Source: Micromonospora zingiberis
GTDB lineage: Bacteria; Actinomycetota; Actinomycetes; Mycobacteriales; Micromonosporaceae
DNA: 64,000 nucleotides
Reading direction: 5' to 3'
Assembly (NCBI RefSeq): GCF_004331455.1
Contig: NZ_SJJR01000006.1
Span: 186,001-250,000 of the forward strand
The notes under the pieces are model-generated. The model had not been told where the DNA came from. It saw only the letters and a program-made list of their open reading frames with translations, and made no database searches. A program made the translations under genes and the position numbers. Position 1 is the first letter of the stretch. Every line of letters begins with the position of its first letter. Of the stretch, positions 44,487 through 52,374 are shown piece after piece.

Positions 44487-44693
44487 GTGCGGGGAAACAG
44501 GACCATGGTGGGCTCCGCGACGGCACGCGAGCTACTGCTGGTGGTAGCGATGGCGGCCGTCGGACTACTGCTCGCCACGGCTGCGGCCTTCACGCCCTGG
44601 CCGGTCACGCCCGGCGGCTCCGCGCCCTCCGGCCTGGTGGACCTGCATGGTCCGCCGGACACCCCCGACCCCGCCGGCAGCACCTCCGGCTGA
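44487..44693 (+). CDS. small single-span membrane protein, unknown
   Basis: A 68-residue product (GTG at 44487 after a G-rich GGGGGGCGG site; ATG at 44505 is an alternative). One membrane segment, ELLLVVAMAAVGLLLATAAAF, follows a short basic N-terminus, and a Pro/Gly/Ser-rich tail (FTPWPVTPGGSAPSG...) extends outside. It lies between the cspA terminator and the M16 pair on the same strand. I do not recognise a family. Confidence 0.5.
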   Translation: MRGNRTMVGSATARELLLVVAMAAVGLLLATAAAFTPWPVTPGGSAPSGLVDLHGPPDTPDPAGSTSG

Positions 44694-44696
44694 ACG

Positions 44697-44730
44697 GAAG
44701 GTGCCCTTCCTTACGCCTCCGGTGGGTAGG
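44697..44730. repeat. partial copy of the AGGAAGGG repeat
   Basis: GGAAGGTGCCCTTCCTTACG followed by CCTCCGGTGGG matches about the central half of the repeat copies at 32823, 48434 and 57275. It lies between the small membrane gene and the M16 protease gene. It appears truncated relative to the other copies. Confidence 0.5.
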
Positions 44731-44769
44731 TGGCCGTTTTGGTCGCGTGGAGACGTTAGGGTCGGATCC

Positions 44770-46080
44770 GTGCCGACGCGCAGAGCGAAAATCCCAGCGA
44801 CGAGGTATCCAGTCGAGCGTTTCACCCTCGACAACGGCCTGCGGGTGGTCCTCACCCCCGATCGCAGCGCCCCGGTCATCGGGGTGGCGGTCGTCTACGA
44901 CGTGGGCATACGTTCCGAACCGGAGGGGCGTACCGGCTTCGCCCACCTCTTCGAACACCTGATGTTCCAGGGTTCGGAGAACCTGGAGAAGCTCGCCCAT
45001 TTCCGACACGTACAGGGCGCCGGTGGCACCTTCAACGGGTCCACCCACCTGGACTACACCGACTACTACGAGACCCTGCCGAGCAACGCCCTGGAGCGGG
45101 CGCTGTTCCTTGAGGCCGACCGGATGCGCGGCCCCCGGCTGACCGAGGAGAACCTGCGCAACCAGGTCGACGTGGTCAAGGAAGAGATCCGGGTCAACGT
45201 GCTCAACCGGCCGTACGGCGGGTTCCCGTGGCTGACCCTGCCGCCGGTCATGTTCGACACCTTCCCCAACGCACACGACGGCTACGGCTCCTTCGACGAC
45301 CTGGAATCGGCCACCGTCGCCGACGCCGCCGACTTCTTCCGGCGCTACTACGCCAGTGGCAATGCGGTGCTCGCGGTCAGCGGCGACATCGACGTGGCCG
45401 AGGCGACCAGGCTGATCGAGCGGCACTTCGGTGACGTGCCGGCCCGCCCGGCGCCGGAGCGGCCGGACTTCGCCGAGCCGGAGTTGACCGCCGAGCGGCG
45501 CACCGCGTACACCGACCAGCTGGCTCCACTGCCGGCGGTGGCGTCGGCGTGGCGGGTGCCCGACCCGGTCGGCGACTTCGCCGCCTATCTGCCGTACGTG
45601 GTGCTGGCCGAGGTGCTGACCGACGGTGACGCCTCCCGGCTGGTCGAGCGGCTGGTGCACACCGACCGCGCGGTGACCAGCGTGGGTGGCTACCTCGGGT
45701 TCATGGGCGACCCGTTCGACGTACGCGACCCCACCGCCCTGCTGCTCCAGGCGCACCTGCCGCCGGGCGGGGACGTCGACAAGGTGCTGCGCACCCTCGA
45801 CGAGGAGTTGGACCGGCTGGCCACCGACGGGCTCACCGACGGCGAACTGGCCCGTACCCAGGCCAGGATGGCGACCCACCTGCTGCGTGACACCGACGCG
45901 GTGCTCGGCCGGGCGCTGCGGATGGCGGTGCTCGAACAGCAACGCGGCGAACCGGGCCTGCTGGGCGAACTGCCCCGACTCGTCGGCGAGGTCACCGACG
46001 AGCAGGTCCGCGCCGCCGCCGCCACCCTGCGGCCGGAACGCCGCGCATCCGTCGAGGTCATCCCCGGAGGTAACCAGTGA
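44770..46080 (+). CDS. M16-family zinc peptidase, catalytic subunit
   Basis: A 436-residue M16B protein. The inverted zinc motif is FAHLFEHLMFQGS (HLFEH, HXXEH form) and the downstream acidic ligand lies in the segment VDVVKEEIRVNV. The substrate-binding region GAGGTFNGSTHLDYTDYYETLP is conserved. It pairs with the next gene, whose start overlaps the stop (GTGA, 46077-46080), to form the clam-shell of M16B heterodimers that degrade short peptides or presequence-like substrates. The GTG start at 44770 has no strong ribosome binding site, but longer frames run into the upstream repeat. Confidence 0.9.
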   Translation: MPTRRAKIPATRYPVERFTLDNGLRVVLTPDRSAPVIGVAVVYDVGIRSEPEGRTGFAHLFEHLMFQGSENLEKLAHFRHVQGAGGTFNGSTHLDYTDYYETLPSNALERALFLEADRMRGPRLTEENLRNQVDVVKEEIRVNVLNRPYGGFPWLTLPPVMFDTFPNAHDGYGSFDDLESATVADAADFFRRYYASGNAVLAVSGDIDVAEATRLIERHFGDVPARPAPERPDFAEPELTAERRTAYTDQLAPLPAVASAWRVPDPVGDFAAYLPYVVLAEVLTDGDASRLVERLVHTDRAVTSVGGYLGFMGDPFDVRDPTALLLQAHLPPGGDVDKVLRTLDEELDRLATDGLTDGELARTQARMATHLLRDTDAVLGRALRMAVLEQQRGEPGLLGELPRLVGEVTDEQVRAAAATLRPERRASVEVIPGGNQ

Positions 46081-47402
46081 GTGCGCGACCGCTGCCGCCG
46101 CTCGGCCCGACCCGTCGGCTCAAGCTGCCGAGCCAGGCCGAGCGGACGCTTGGCAACGGACTGACCGTGATCGCGGTACGGCGTACGGCGGTGCCGCTGG
46201 TCGAACTGCGGCTCTGGATGCCGTTCGGCCGCGCGCACCTGGCCCGGGGGCACCTGCTCGCGCAGACCATGCTCTCCGGCACGGAGACGATGAGCAGCGT
46301 GCAGATCGCCGCCGAACTACAGAAGATCGGGGGTGGCCTGTCCGCCGGGCTCGACCCGGATCGGCTGATGCTCTCCGGCACCGGCCTGGCCACCGGCCTG
46401 GATCGCCTGCTGGAGATTCTCGCCGAGGTGCTCACCGGCGCCACCTACCCGGCCGAGTGGGTGGCCACCGAGCGGGATCGCCTGGTCGACGGGATCCAGG
46501 TCGCCCGCAGCCAGCCGGCCCACCTGGCTCGTACCGCGCTGCTCAAGCGGATCTACGGCCGGCATCCGTACGCGGTGCAGACGCCGGAGCCGGAGCAGGT
46601 CCGGGCCGTCCGGCCGGCGGCGCTGCGTACGCTGCACGCCCAGCGGGTGCATCCGGCGGGCGCGGTGCTCGTGCTGGTCGGCGACGTGCGGCCGGAGCGG
46701 GCACTGGACGCGGCGGAGAAGGCGCTCGGCGGCTGGAGCGGCGACGGGTACGCCACCGAACTGCCCCCGGCCCCGCCGTTGGTGTCCGGGCCGCTGCTGC
46801 TGGTCGACCGGCCCGGTTCGGTGCAGTCGTCGCTGCGGCTGGCGTTGCCGGCGGTCCCGCGCACCCATCCCGACCACGCCGCGCTGCAACTGGCCAACCT
46901 GATCTTCGGCGGCTACTTCTCCTCCCGTTGGGTGGAGAACATCCGGGAGGACAAGGGCTACACGTACGGGCCGCACTCACTGGTCGAGCACTCGGTGGCC
47001 GGCTCCCTGCTGGTGGCCGCCGCCGAGGTGGCCACCGAGGTGACCGCCCCGGCGCTGCTGGAGACCCGCTACGAGTTGGGCCGGCTCGCCACCGTGGCGC
47101 CGACACCGGACGAGCTGGAACAGGCCCGGCAGTACGCCCTCGGCACGCTCCAACTCGGTGTTTCCACCCAGGCGGGGCTGGCGTCGCTGGTCAGTGCCTA
47201 CGCCGGCAACGGGTTGCGACTGGACTTCCTGTCCGAGCACGCGGCCCGACTGGCCAGGGCGAGCGTCGATGACGTGGCCGCGGCGGCGGCCCGCTACCTC
47301 GCTCCGGCGCGGGCGGTCACCGTGGTGCTCGGTGACGCCGAACGGATCGCGGATTCGCTGGGCACGTTGACGTCGATCGAGACCACGCCGGTGTCGGCAT
47401 GA
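46077..47402 (+). CDS. M16-family peptidase, non-catalytic partner subunit
   Basis: A 441-residue M16B protein without a zinc site: the HXXEH position reads GHLLAQTML. It keeps the partner-subunit R/Y pair in WVENIREDKGYTYG, which completes the active site of the catalytic subunit in known heterodimers such as the SPH2681/SPH2682 pair. It overlaps its partner upstream and nudC downstream by four bases each. The domain order LGNGLTVIAVRRTAVPLVEL... and NLIFGGYFSSRWVENIR is typical. Confidence 0.88.
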   Translation: MSARPLPPLGPTRRLKLPSQAERTLGNGLTVIAVRRTAVPLVELRLWMPFGRAHLARGHLLAQTMLSGTETMSSVQIAAELQKIGGGLSAGLDPDRLMLSGTGLATGLDRLLEILAEVLTGATYPAEWVATERDRLVDGIQVARSQPAHLARTALLKRIYGRHPYAVQTPEPEQVRAVRPAALRTLHAQRVHPAGAVLVLVGDVRPERALDAAEKALGGWSGDGYATELPPAPPLVSGPLLLVDRPGSVQSSLRLALPAVPRTHPDHAALQLANLIFGGYFSSRWVENIREDKGYTYGPHSLVEHSVAGSLLVAAAEVATEVTAPALLETRYELGRLATVAPTPDELEQARQYALGTLQLGVSTQAGLASLVSAYAGNGLRLDFLSEHAARLARASVDDVAAAAARYLAPARAVTVVLGDAERIADSLGTLTSIETTPVSA

Positions 47403-48430
47403 GCCCGCGAGCCGCGGCCCGTTCGGACGGCGCCGCCGGTTCGCAGGGCGGTGCCCGTGCGAAGGGCGCCGGGCAGGCCCTGCACGCGCGTGGCGAGGCC
47501 GCCCCACCGTTGGCCCGTTCCACGCTCGACCGGGCGGCACACCGGCGTACCGACCCGCAGTGGCTGGCCCAGGCGTGGGCCGGGGCGCGGGTGCTGGTGC
47601 TGGACGTCGCGTCCGATGGGCGGGCCCTGGTGCGTACCGACACGCCGGTGCCGACGTTGGTCCTCGTCGAGGCCGACGACGTGCCGCCGGAACTCGCCAC
47701 CGGGGCGATGTTCCTGGGCGTGGAGCCGGACGGGGTCCCGGTGTTCTGCGTGCACGCCGAGCTGCCGACGGTGCCGGACACCCGGGCGGCGCACCTGCGG
47801 CAGGTCGGCCACCTGCTCGGCGACCGGGACGCTGGCCTGTTCACCACGGCACTGGCGTTGACCAACTGGCATCTGCGACACCTGTACCACCCGGTCACCG
47901 GCGAGCCGACCCGGGCGGACGAGGGGGGTTGGTCCCGGGTGGACGCCGGGGGCGAGCGGGTCTGGCCGCGTACCGATCCGGCGATGATCGTGCTGGTGCA
48001 CGACGGTGTGGACGGCGTCGACGGGCGGTGCCTGCTCGGCAACAACGCCACCTGGCCGAGCACCGCGGGGCAGCGCCGCTTCTCCTGCCTGGCCGGTTAT
48101 GTCGAGCCAGGTGAGTCGGCCGAGGCGACGGTGCTGCGGGAGGTCCACGAGGAGGTCGGCCTCCCGGTCGCCGACGTCACGTACGTGACCAGCCAGGCGT
48201 GGCCGTTTCCCGGCTCGCTGATGCTCGGCTTCCTGGCGACCGCCGACCCGACGCACCCGGTGCGGGTCGATTCCACCGAGATCGCCCAGGCCCGCTGGTT
48301 CACCCGGCAGGAGATCGGCGCGGCGTTGGCCGGTCGACCGGTCGACGTGGGCGGCGCCGAGTTGCGCCTACCCCCACGGTCGTCGATCGCGCTGTTCCTG
48401 ATCCACCGCTGGTTCGACGGCCACAGCTGA
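47399..48430 (+). CDS. nudC: NAD(+) diphosphatase / NAD-capped RNA decapping Nudix hydrolase
   Basis: The 343-residue protein has the Nudix box GYVEPGESAEATVLREVHEEVGL and, after it, SQAWPFPGSLM, the NudC signature (SQPWPFPxS in most). PRTDPAMIVLVHDGVDG begins the catalytic domain. NudC hydrolyses NAD(H) to NMN and AMP and can remove NAD caps from RNA. The zinc ribbon normally found between the two domains is absent: the segment NWHLRHLYHPVTGEPTRADEGGW has none of the four Cys ligands. The ATG overlaps the M16 stop. A repeat of the AGGAAGGG family follows the stop. Confidence 0.9.
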   Translation: MSPRAAARSDGAAGSQGGARAKGAGQALHARGEAAPPLARSTLDRAAHRRTDPQWLAQAWAGARVLVLDVASDGRALVRTDTPVPTLVLVEADDVPPELATGAMFLGVEPDGVPVFCVHAELPTVPDTRAAHLRQVGHLLGDRDAGLFTTALALTNWHLRHLYHPVTGEPTRADEGGWSRVDAGGERVWPRTDPAMIVLVHDGVDGVDGRCLLGNNATWPSTAGQRRFSCLAGYVEPGESAEATVLREVHEEVGLPVADVTYVTSQAWPFPGSLMLGFLATADPTHPVRVDSTEIAQARWFTRQEIGAALAGRPVDVGGAELRLPPRSSIALFLIHRWFDGHS

Positions 48431-48433
48431 GGT

Positions 48434-48487
48434 GTAAGGAAGGGCACCCTATTAACGCCTCGTGTATAGCAGGGTGCCCCTCTTAAC
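48434..48487. repeat. dispersed ~54-bp AGGAAGGG repeat, copy B
   Basis: The copy reads GTAAGGAAGGGCACCCTATT, AACGCCTCGTGTATAGCAGG and ends GTGCCCCTCTTAAC. GGGCACCCT and AGGGTGCCC-type arms are inverted around the AACGCC box. It starts 3 bases after the nudC stop, in the gap to the convergent small gene at 48650, where it may help terminate transcription. Confidence 0.75.
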
Positions 48488-48649
48488 ACCGTCGCGCCGA
48501 GCGGGAGCGCGGGCGGGAGCGGGGGAGTGCGGCCCCGACCCGTGACCGTCGTTGCCGCGGTGGCCACGGGTCGGGGACACGGGCCGTCGTGGTCGGCTGG
48601 GTGAGGAACACGGCGGGGGAGCCGGTCGACCACGACGGACGTGTACGGG

Positions 48650-48916
48650 TCAGGTGCCGGGCCCGTCCGGGCGGGCCCGCCGGGAATCGTCCAGCGGGAG
48701 TACCTTGACCCGCTGCTTGCCGGCGCGTACGGCACCGACCGTGGAGAGGGCGCGGGCGAGCACGAGCGCAGCGTCCCGGTCCTCGGCGTGCACGACCTGG
48801 CAGCGCGGCTCAGGCCGGGCGGTCTCGTCCCGTAGCCGGCGGCCACCGGCCCAGGCGGCCGTGATGTCGGCGTCGGCGGCGGCGCGGATGCTGGTGCGAA
48901 CGATCAGGAAACGCAT
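48650..48916 (-). CDS. small protein of 88 residues, unknown
   Basis: The ATG at 48914-48916 follows CCGGAGA with 6-base spacing, which supports a real gene. The product (MRFLIVRTSIRAAADADITAA...) is mixed alpha/beta, with a basic patch GKQRVKVLPLDDSRRARPD near the end and no membrane segment. No family is recognised. It opens the accessory stretch between nudC and the mycoredoxin gene and is convergent with nudC. Confidence 0.55.
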   Translation of the reverse strand: MRFLIVRTSIRAAADADITAAWAGGRRLRDETARPEPRCQVVHAEDRDAALVLARALSTVGAVRAGKQRVKVLPLDDSRRARPDGPGT

Positions 48917-49083
48917 GGGGGTCTCCGGATGTGCCGCGACGGGTGGAACGGTGGAAGTTCCACGTCACTACTCCGCCATCGTACGCCCGGACCGCATCTC
49001 AGCAAGTGAAACGCGCGGATCGATGTGCAGGCCCGCCCGATCATCCGACCCCTGCTCATCGGGGTCGTCGAGACTGGACGACG

Positions 49084-49117
49084 ACGGGACCGCCGGCATC
49101 GGTGCCGGCGGTCCCGT
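49084..49117 (-). terminator. 15-bp perfect hairpin, distal terminator of the XRE-DUF397 unit
   Basis: ACGGGACCGCCGGCA pairs with TGCCGGCGGTCCCGT around a TCGG tetraloop. It is the second hairpin beyond the DUF397 stop on the minus strand and would catch read-through from the first. The 268-base gap 48917-49184 shows nothing else. Confidence 0.65.
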
Positions 49118-49146
49118 GGGGCGGTACGCGCCCAGGGCGTGGGTGC

Positions 49147-49175
49147 CGAAGTCCTCGGCTCGACCGAGGACTTCG
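49147..49175 (-). terminator. 12-bp perfect hairpin directly after the DUF397 gene
   Basis: CGAAGTCCTCGG (49147-49158) pairs with CCGAGGACTTCG (49164-49175) around a 5-base loop. It starts 9 bases beyond the DUF397 stop on the minus strand and should end the XRE-DUF397 transcript. Confidence 0.75.
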
Positions 49176-49184
49176 ACACCGGGC

Positions 49185-49421
49185 CTAGTTGAGGTCGAAC
49201 TGACCGTTCTTGGCGCCGGAGATGAAGCCGAGCCAGCCGGCCCGGTTGAACAGCAGCACCGGGCCGCCGCGGTCCTTGCTGTCGCGCAGCGCCACTGCGG
49301 CGGGGCCGTTTCGCAGCGGTGCGACCTCGACGCAGTTGGAGGTCTGGCTGCGGGTACTGGTGCGCCAGGGGGCGTTGGCGAGTTGGGCGAGGACGGACGG
49401 CGTGTTGCGGATCTTGTGCAT
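49185..49421 (-). CDS. DUF397-family small protein
   Basis: A 78-residue DUF397 protein: WRTSTRSQTSNCVEVAPL is the family's W-x-KSSxS..NCVEV motif, and VALRDSKDRGGPVLLFNRAGWLGFISGAKNG is the conserved second half (RDSKDP..L.F....W..F). In streptomycetes such proteins are encoded beside DUF5753 HTH regulators (WhiJ-type systems) and modulate them. The regulator gene here lies just upstream on the same strand. AGGAG lies 7 bases before the ATG at 49419-49421. Confidence 0.9.
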   Translation of the reverse strand: MHKIRNTPSVLAQLANAPWRTSTRSQTSNCVEVAPLRNGPAAVALRDSKDRGGPVLLFNRAGWLGFISGAKNGQFDLN

Positions 49422-49489
49422 CGTTGCGCTCCTGAGGTGAACCGACGGGTACGAGCGGCGGGACACGTCCCGACGGTGTCCGGTTCCGG

Positions 49490-50470
49490 TCACCGTTCCG
49501 TCAGGCGCCCTGCGGAGCCGCGGCGCTGGGTCGGCGCCGTTGCCGAGCCAGCCGCCACGGCGGACGCGGCTACCGCGCTGGACATCCGTCCCGACGATTC
49601 CATCAGCCAGGTGAGGGTGTCCGTTGCGGAGAGCGCCGCCGTGCATAGCCACTCGAACACCACTTTATAGCGATTTAGGACGATAACGTCGGTCGACATG
49701 ACGTCGGTGAAGCCACCTTCGATGGCCAGCGTCTCCAGATCGAGCGGATCGGCGAACCGATAGAGGGAGAACGCCGTCGGCGGCACGTACCACTGGCCGA
49801 TCGGAGTGTCCCGCAGCAGCACGTGCAGCGTGACGTTCGGCAGCATGGCCAGCTCGCACAGCTGCGTCAACTGCTCCCGGAGCACCTCCGGCGGGCCGGC
49901 CCGGTGGCCCAGCGCCGCCTCCTCCAGGACCGCGGTGTAACGGGCTGCGCCGGTCCCTCGATTGAGCAGTGACTGTCGCGCCAGCCGCGCCTTGATCTCG
50001 GTCTCGATGTCCTCCCCGGTATCCGGATCGCCGGCCTCCTGGTCGACCTGCCAGGCCGAGGAGATCCGCATCCGGGCATACCCGGGGGTCTGCAACAGCC
50101 CCGGCACCAGAACCGGGTTGTACTCGGAGATCTCGGCGCAGCCCGCCTCCAGTTCGGCGAAGCTGCGCTGCTGCTGCGTCATCGCCGGAAAGTTCTTCAG
50201 CCAGCCACGGATGTCGCCGGCCTCCTGGGCGATGCCGAGCAGTTCGGACCGTACCGTCTCATCGACGCGGTACAGGTCGAGCAGGTTTTGGACGTCCTGC
50301 GGGTCCGGCCGGCTGCGACCGTTCTCCAGCCGGGACAACTTGGATGCGGAGGCCCAGCCGATGTGCTCGATGACCTGGTCCCCGGTAAGGCCGGCGGCCT
50401 CGCGCAGTCGGCGCAGCTCAAGGCCGAGCCGGCGGCGGCGCCGGATCGGGCCGGGTGAGGCTGGAGGCAC
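49490..50470 (-). CDS. XRE-family DNA-binding regulator with DUF5753 domain (WhiJ/Scr1 type)
   Basis: The 326-residue protein has an N-terminal HTH (LGLELRRLREAAGLTGDQVIEHIGWASASKLSRLENGRS) and a C-terminal DUF5753 sensor-like domain (YNPVLVPGLLQTPGYARM, RQSLLNRGTGAARYTAVLEEAALG, MLPNVTLHVLLRDTPIGQW, and DLETLAIEGGFTDVMSTDVIVLNRY). The DUF397 gene directly downstream is its likely partner. The GTG at 50468-50470 follows AGAGGA with correct spacing; upstream in-frame codons lack support. It is divergent from the MFS gene, which is therefore a candidate target. Confidence 0.9.
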   Translation of the reverse strand: MPPASPGPIRRRRRLGLELRRLREAAGLTGDQVIEHIGWASASKLSRLENGRSRPDPQDVQNLLDLYRVDETVRSELLGIAQEAGDIRGWLKNFPAMTQQQRSFAELEAGCAEISEYNPVLVPGLLQTPGYARMRISSAWQVDQEAGDPDTGEDIETEIKARLARQSLLNRGTGAARYTAVLEEAALGHRAGPPEVLREQLTQLCELAMLPNVTLHVLLRDTPIGQWYVPPTAFSLYRFADPLDLETLAIEGGFTDVMSTDVIVLNRYKVVFEWLCTAALSATDTLTWLMESSGRMSSAVAASAVAAGSATAPTQRRGSAGRLTER

Positions 50471-50691
50471 GGTGTCCTCTTTTCCGTCGACCGCCGCGGA
50501 CGCGACGGTAACTGTATGAAATTCGCCCCCCACGGTCAGTATGGACGTCGCGACCGGCGCCGGAGGTTCCGGCGGAGGGCGTGTCATCAGAAATGCGCAG
50601 ACCCGACACCGGGTGGGGCCACCGCGACCTGCGTCGCCGGAGCCCGGCCGAGGCGTCTGCCGCGCCCGTCGCGCCACCCCCGGAGGGACCA

Positions 50692-51984
50692 ATGCGCACC
50701 GTCCTGAGACACCCGGATTTTCGCCTGCTCTTCGGCGGTCTGCTGGCCAGCATGACCGCGGAGTCGATCCTGCTGCTGGCGCTCGCCATCTGGGTGAAGG
50801 ACCTGACCGGATCGGACGGCCTCGCCGGCGCCACCATCTTCGTGATCATCGCCCCACGGGCGCTCGCGCCGCTGGTCGGCTGGTTCGTCGACCGGTATCC
50901 GCGGCGTCGCGTCTTCGTGGCCACCAACCTCGCCATGGCGCTGCTGCTCACCCCGCTCTTCGCGGTACGCGACGCGGGCCACATGTGGATCATCTACGGG
51001 GTGGCCGCGCTCTACGGCCTGTCGAACCTCACGGTCGGCGCGGTGCTCAGCCGGCTGATCCGCGAACTGGTCCCCGCCGACCTGCTCGGTGAGGCCAACG
51101 GGGTGCTCCAGACGGTCCGCCAGGGCCTGCGGCTGATCGGCCCGCTGGCCGGCGCCGGACTCTACGCGCTGCTCGGTGGCGGCATGCTGGCCGCCGCCGG
51201 GATGGCCGGTTTCCTGATCGCCGCCGCTGTGGTGGGCGGTCGGCGCTTCGCCGCTTCGCCCGACCGTCCGGGCGACGAGTCCACCGCCGCGCGGCGCTGG
51301 CCGAGCCAGCTCGTCGCCGGCCTGCGCCACCTCGTCCACGAACGGGCGATCCGGCGGGCGCTGGTCGGCTACGGGCTCGGCTCGCTGGTGATGGGCTTCA
51401 CGGAGTCGCTCATCTTCGCGTACGTCGACCAGGGGCTCGGCCGGGACGCGGCGTTCGTCGGCGTACTGGTCACCGTGCAGGGCGTCGGCGGGCTGGTCGG
51501 TGGGCTGTGTTCGGCCGCCGTGCTGCGCCGGCTCGGCGAGCTGGGCACCCTCGCCGCCGGTGTGGCGTTCTTCGGGCCGGCCGCGTTGGCGCTGGGGTAC
51601 CCGAACATGTGGCTCGGCTTCGTCGCCGTGCTGATGGCCGGCGTGTCGCTGCCGCTGACCCTGGTCGGTCTGCACACGCTGGTCCAGCGACGCACCCCGC
51701 CCGAACTTCTCGGCCGGGTCGCCGCCGCCTCCGAGGCCGTGGTCAGGTTGCCGCAGGCGATCTCGATCGGCCTGGGGGCGTTGCTCGTCGGCGTGCTCGA
51801 CTACCGGCAGGTGTTCACGTTGGTCGGACTGGCCACCCTGCTCGCCGCCGGCTACCTCTGGGGTGGGCGCCGGCTCAGCCCGCCGGCCGGGCGGCCGGCG
51901 CGTCCCCGGATTCCGGCACCGCGTCCGGCCATCGAGGACCGGAAGGACGATGCCGTCATTCTGGCCAGAAACCCGGGCCGCTGA
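50692..51984 (+). CDS. MFS transporter (drug/solute efflux type)
   Basis: The 430-residue protein has about ten to twelve membrane segments, for example LLFGGLLASMTAESILLLALAIW, GATIFVIIAPRALAPLVGWFVDRYPRRR (MFS motif A-like DRYPRRR) and LVTVQGVGGLVGGLCSAAVLRRLGE. The pattern resembles the DHA/TetA-like exporters (MFS_3 group). The basic C-terminal tail is cytoplasmic. GGAGGGACCA precedes the ATG at 50692. It is divergent from the XRE regulator, with 221 bases between starts. The transported compound is unknown. Confidence 0.88.
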   Translation: MRTVLRHPDFRLLFGGLLASMTAESILLLALAIWVKDLTGSDGLAGATIFVIIAPRALAPLVGWFVDRYPRRRVFVATNLAMALLLTPLFAVRDAGHMWIIYGVAALYGLSNLTVGAVLSRLIRELVPADLLGEANGVLQTVRQGLRLIGPLAGAGLYALLGGGMLAAAGMAGFLIAAAVVGGRRFAASPDRPGDESTAARRWPSQLVAGLRHLVHERAIRRALVGYGLGSLVMGFTESLIFAYVDQGLGRDAAFVGVLVTVQGVGGLVGGLCSAAVLRRLGELGTLAAGVAFFGPAALALGYPNMWLGFVAVLMAGVSLPLTLVGLHTLVQRRTPPELLGRVAAASEAVVRLPQAISIGLGALLVGVLDYRQVFTLVGLATLLAAGYLWGGRRLSPPAGRPARPRIPAPRPAIEDRKDDAVILARNPGR

Positions 51985-52374
51985 CCGCAGCCCGGGCTCC
52001 GGCGCGGATGGCCGGAAGACGAGGAGTACGCCGTATTAGACGGTTTGGCGCTGCCCGGCTGTGTCCTCCGCAGCAACCGCCATGACTGCGGCAAACCCGA
52101 TGATCAGATCCTTTTTCGTCTTTGCCAGGGATTTGAGCGAAATCCATCCGCCAGACGCCGAACATTCGGCAGCGGCTCGCCCGTCCATCGCTGCACATTC
52201 GACGGAAGTTGACATCGAGCCTTGACCTGCAAAAACGGCCCTCGTTGAATGATCACACCGCATGGCCTTCCGGTTAGGAAGGCTGCATTCCGGCCAGCCC
52301 GCAGCGCGAAAGGGGGTCGCAGCGAGATCTGGCTGGGGTGCTGCCGCGACAAACCTCAGAAGGGACGTCACCCA
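51985..52374 (+). promoter_or_regulatory. 390-base gap before the M14 peptidase gene, with a candidate promoter
   Basis: No credible gene lies here; 52040-52260 is less GC-rich than its surroundings. A candidate promoter has -35 TTGACC at 52222-52227 and -10 TTGAAT at 52245-52250 with 17-base spacing, placing the start of transcription near 52257 and leaving a ~118-base leader. A second TTGACA lies at 52209-52214. AAGGGA near 52361 is the likely ribosome binding site of the M14 gene. Confidence 0.4.
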
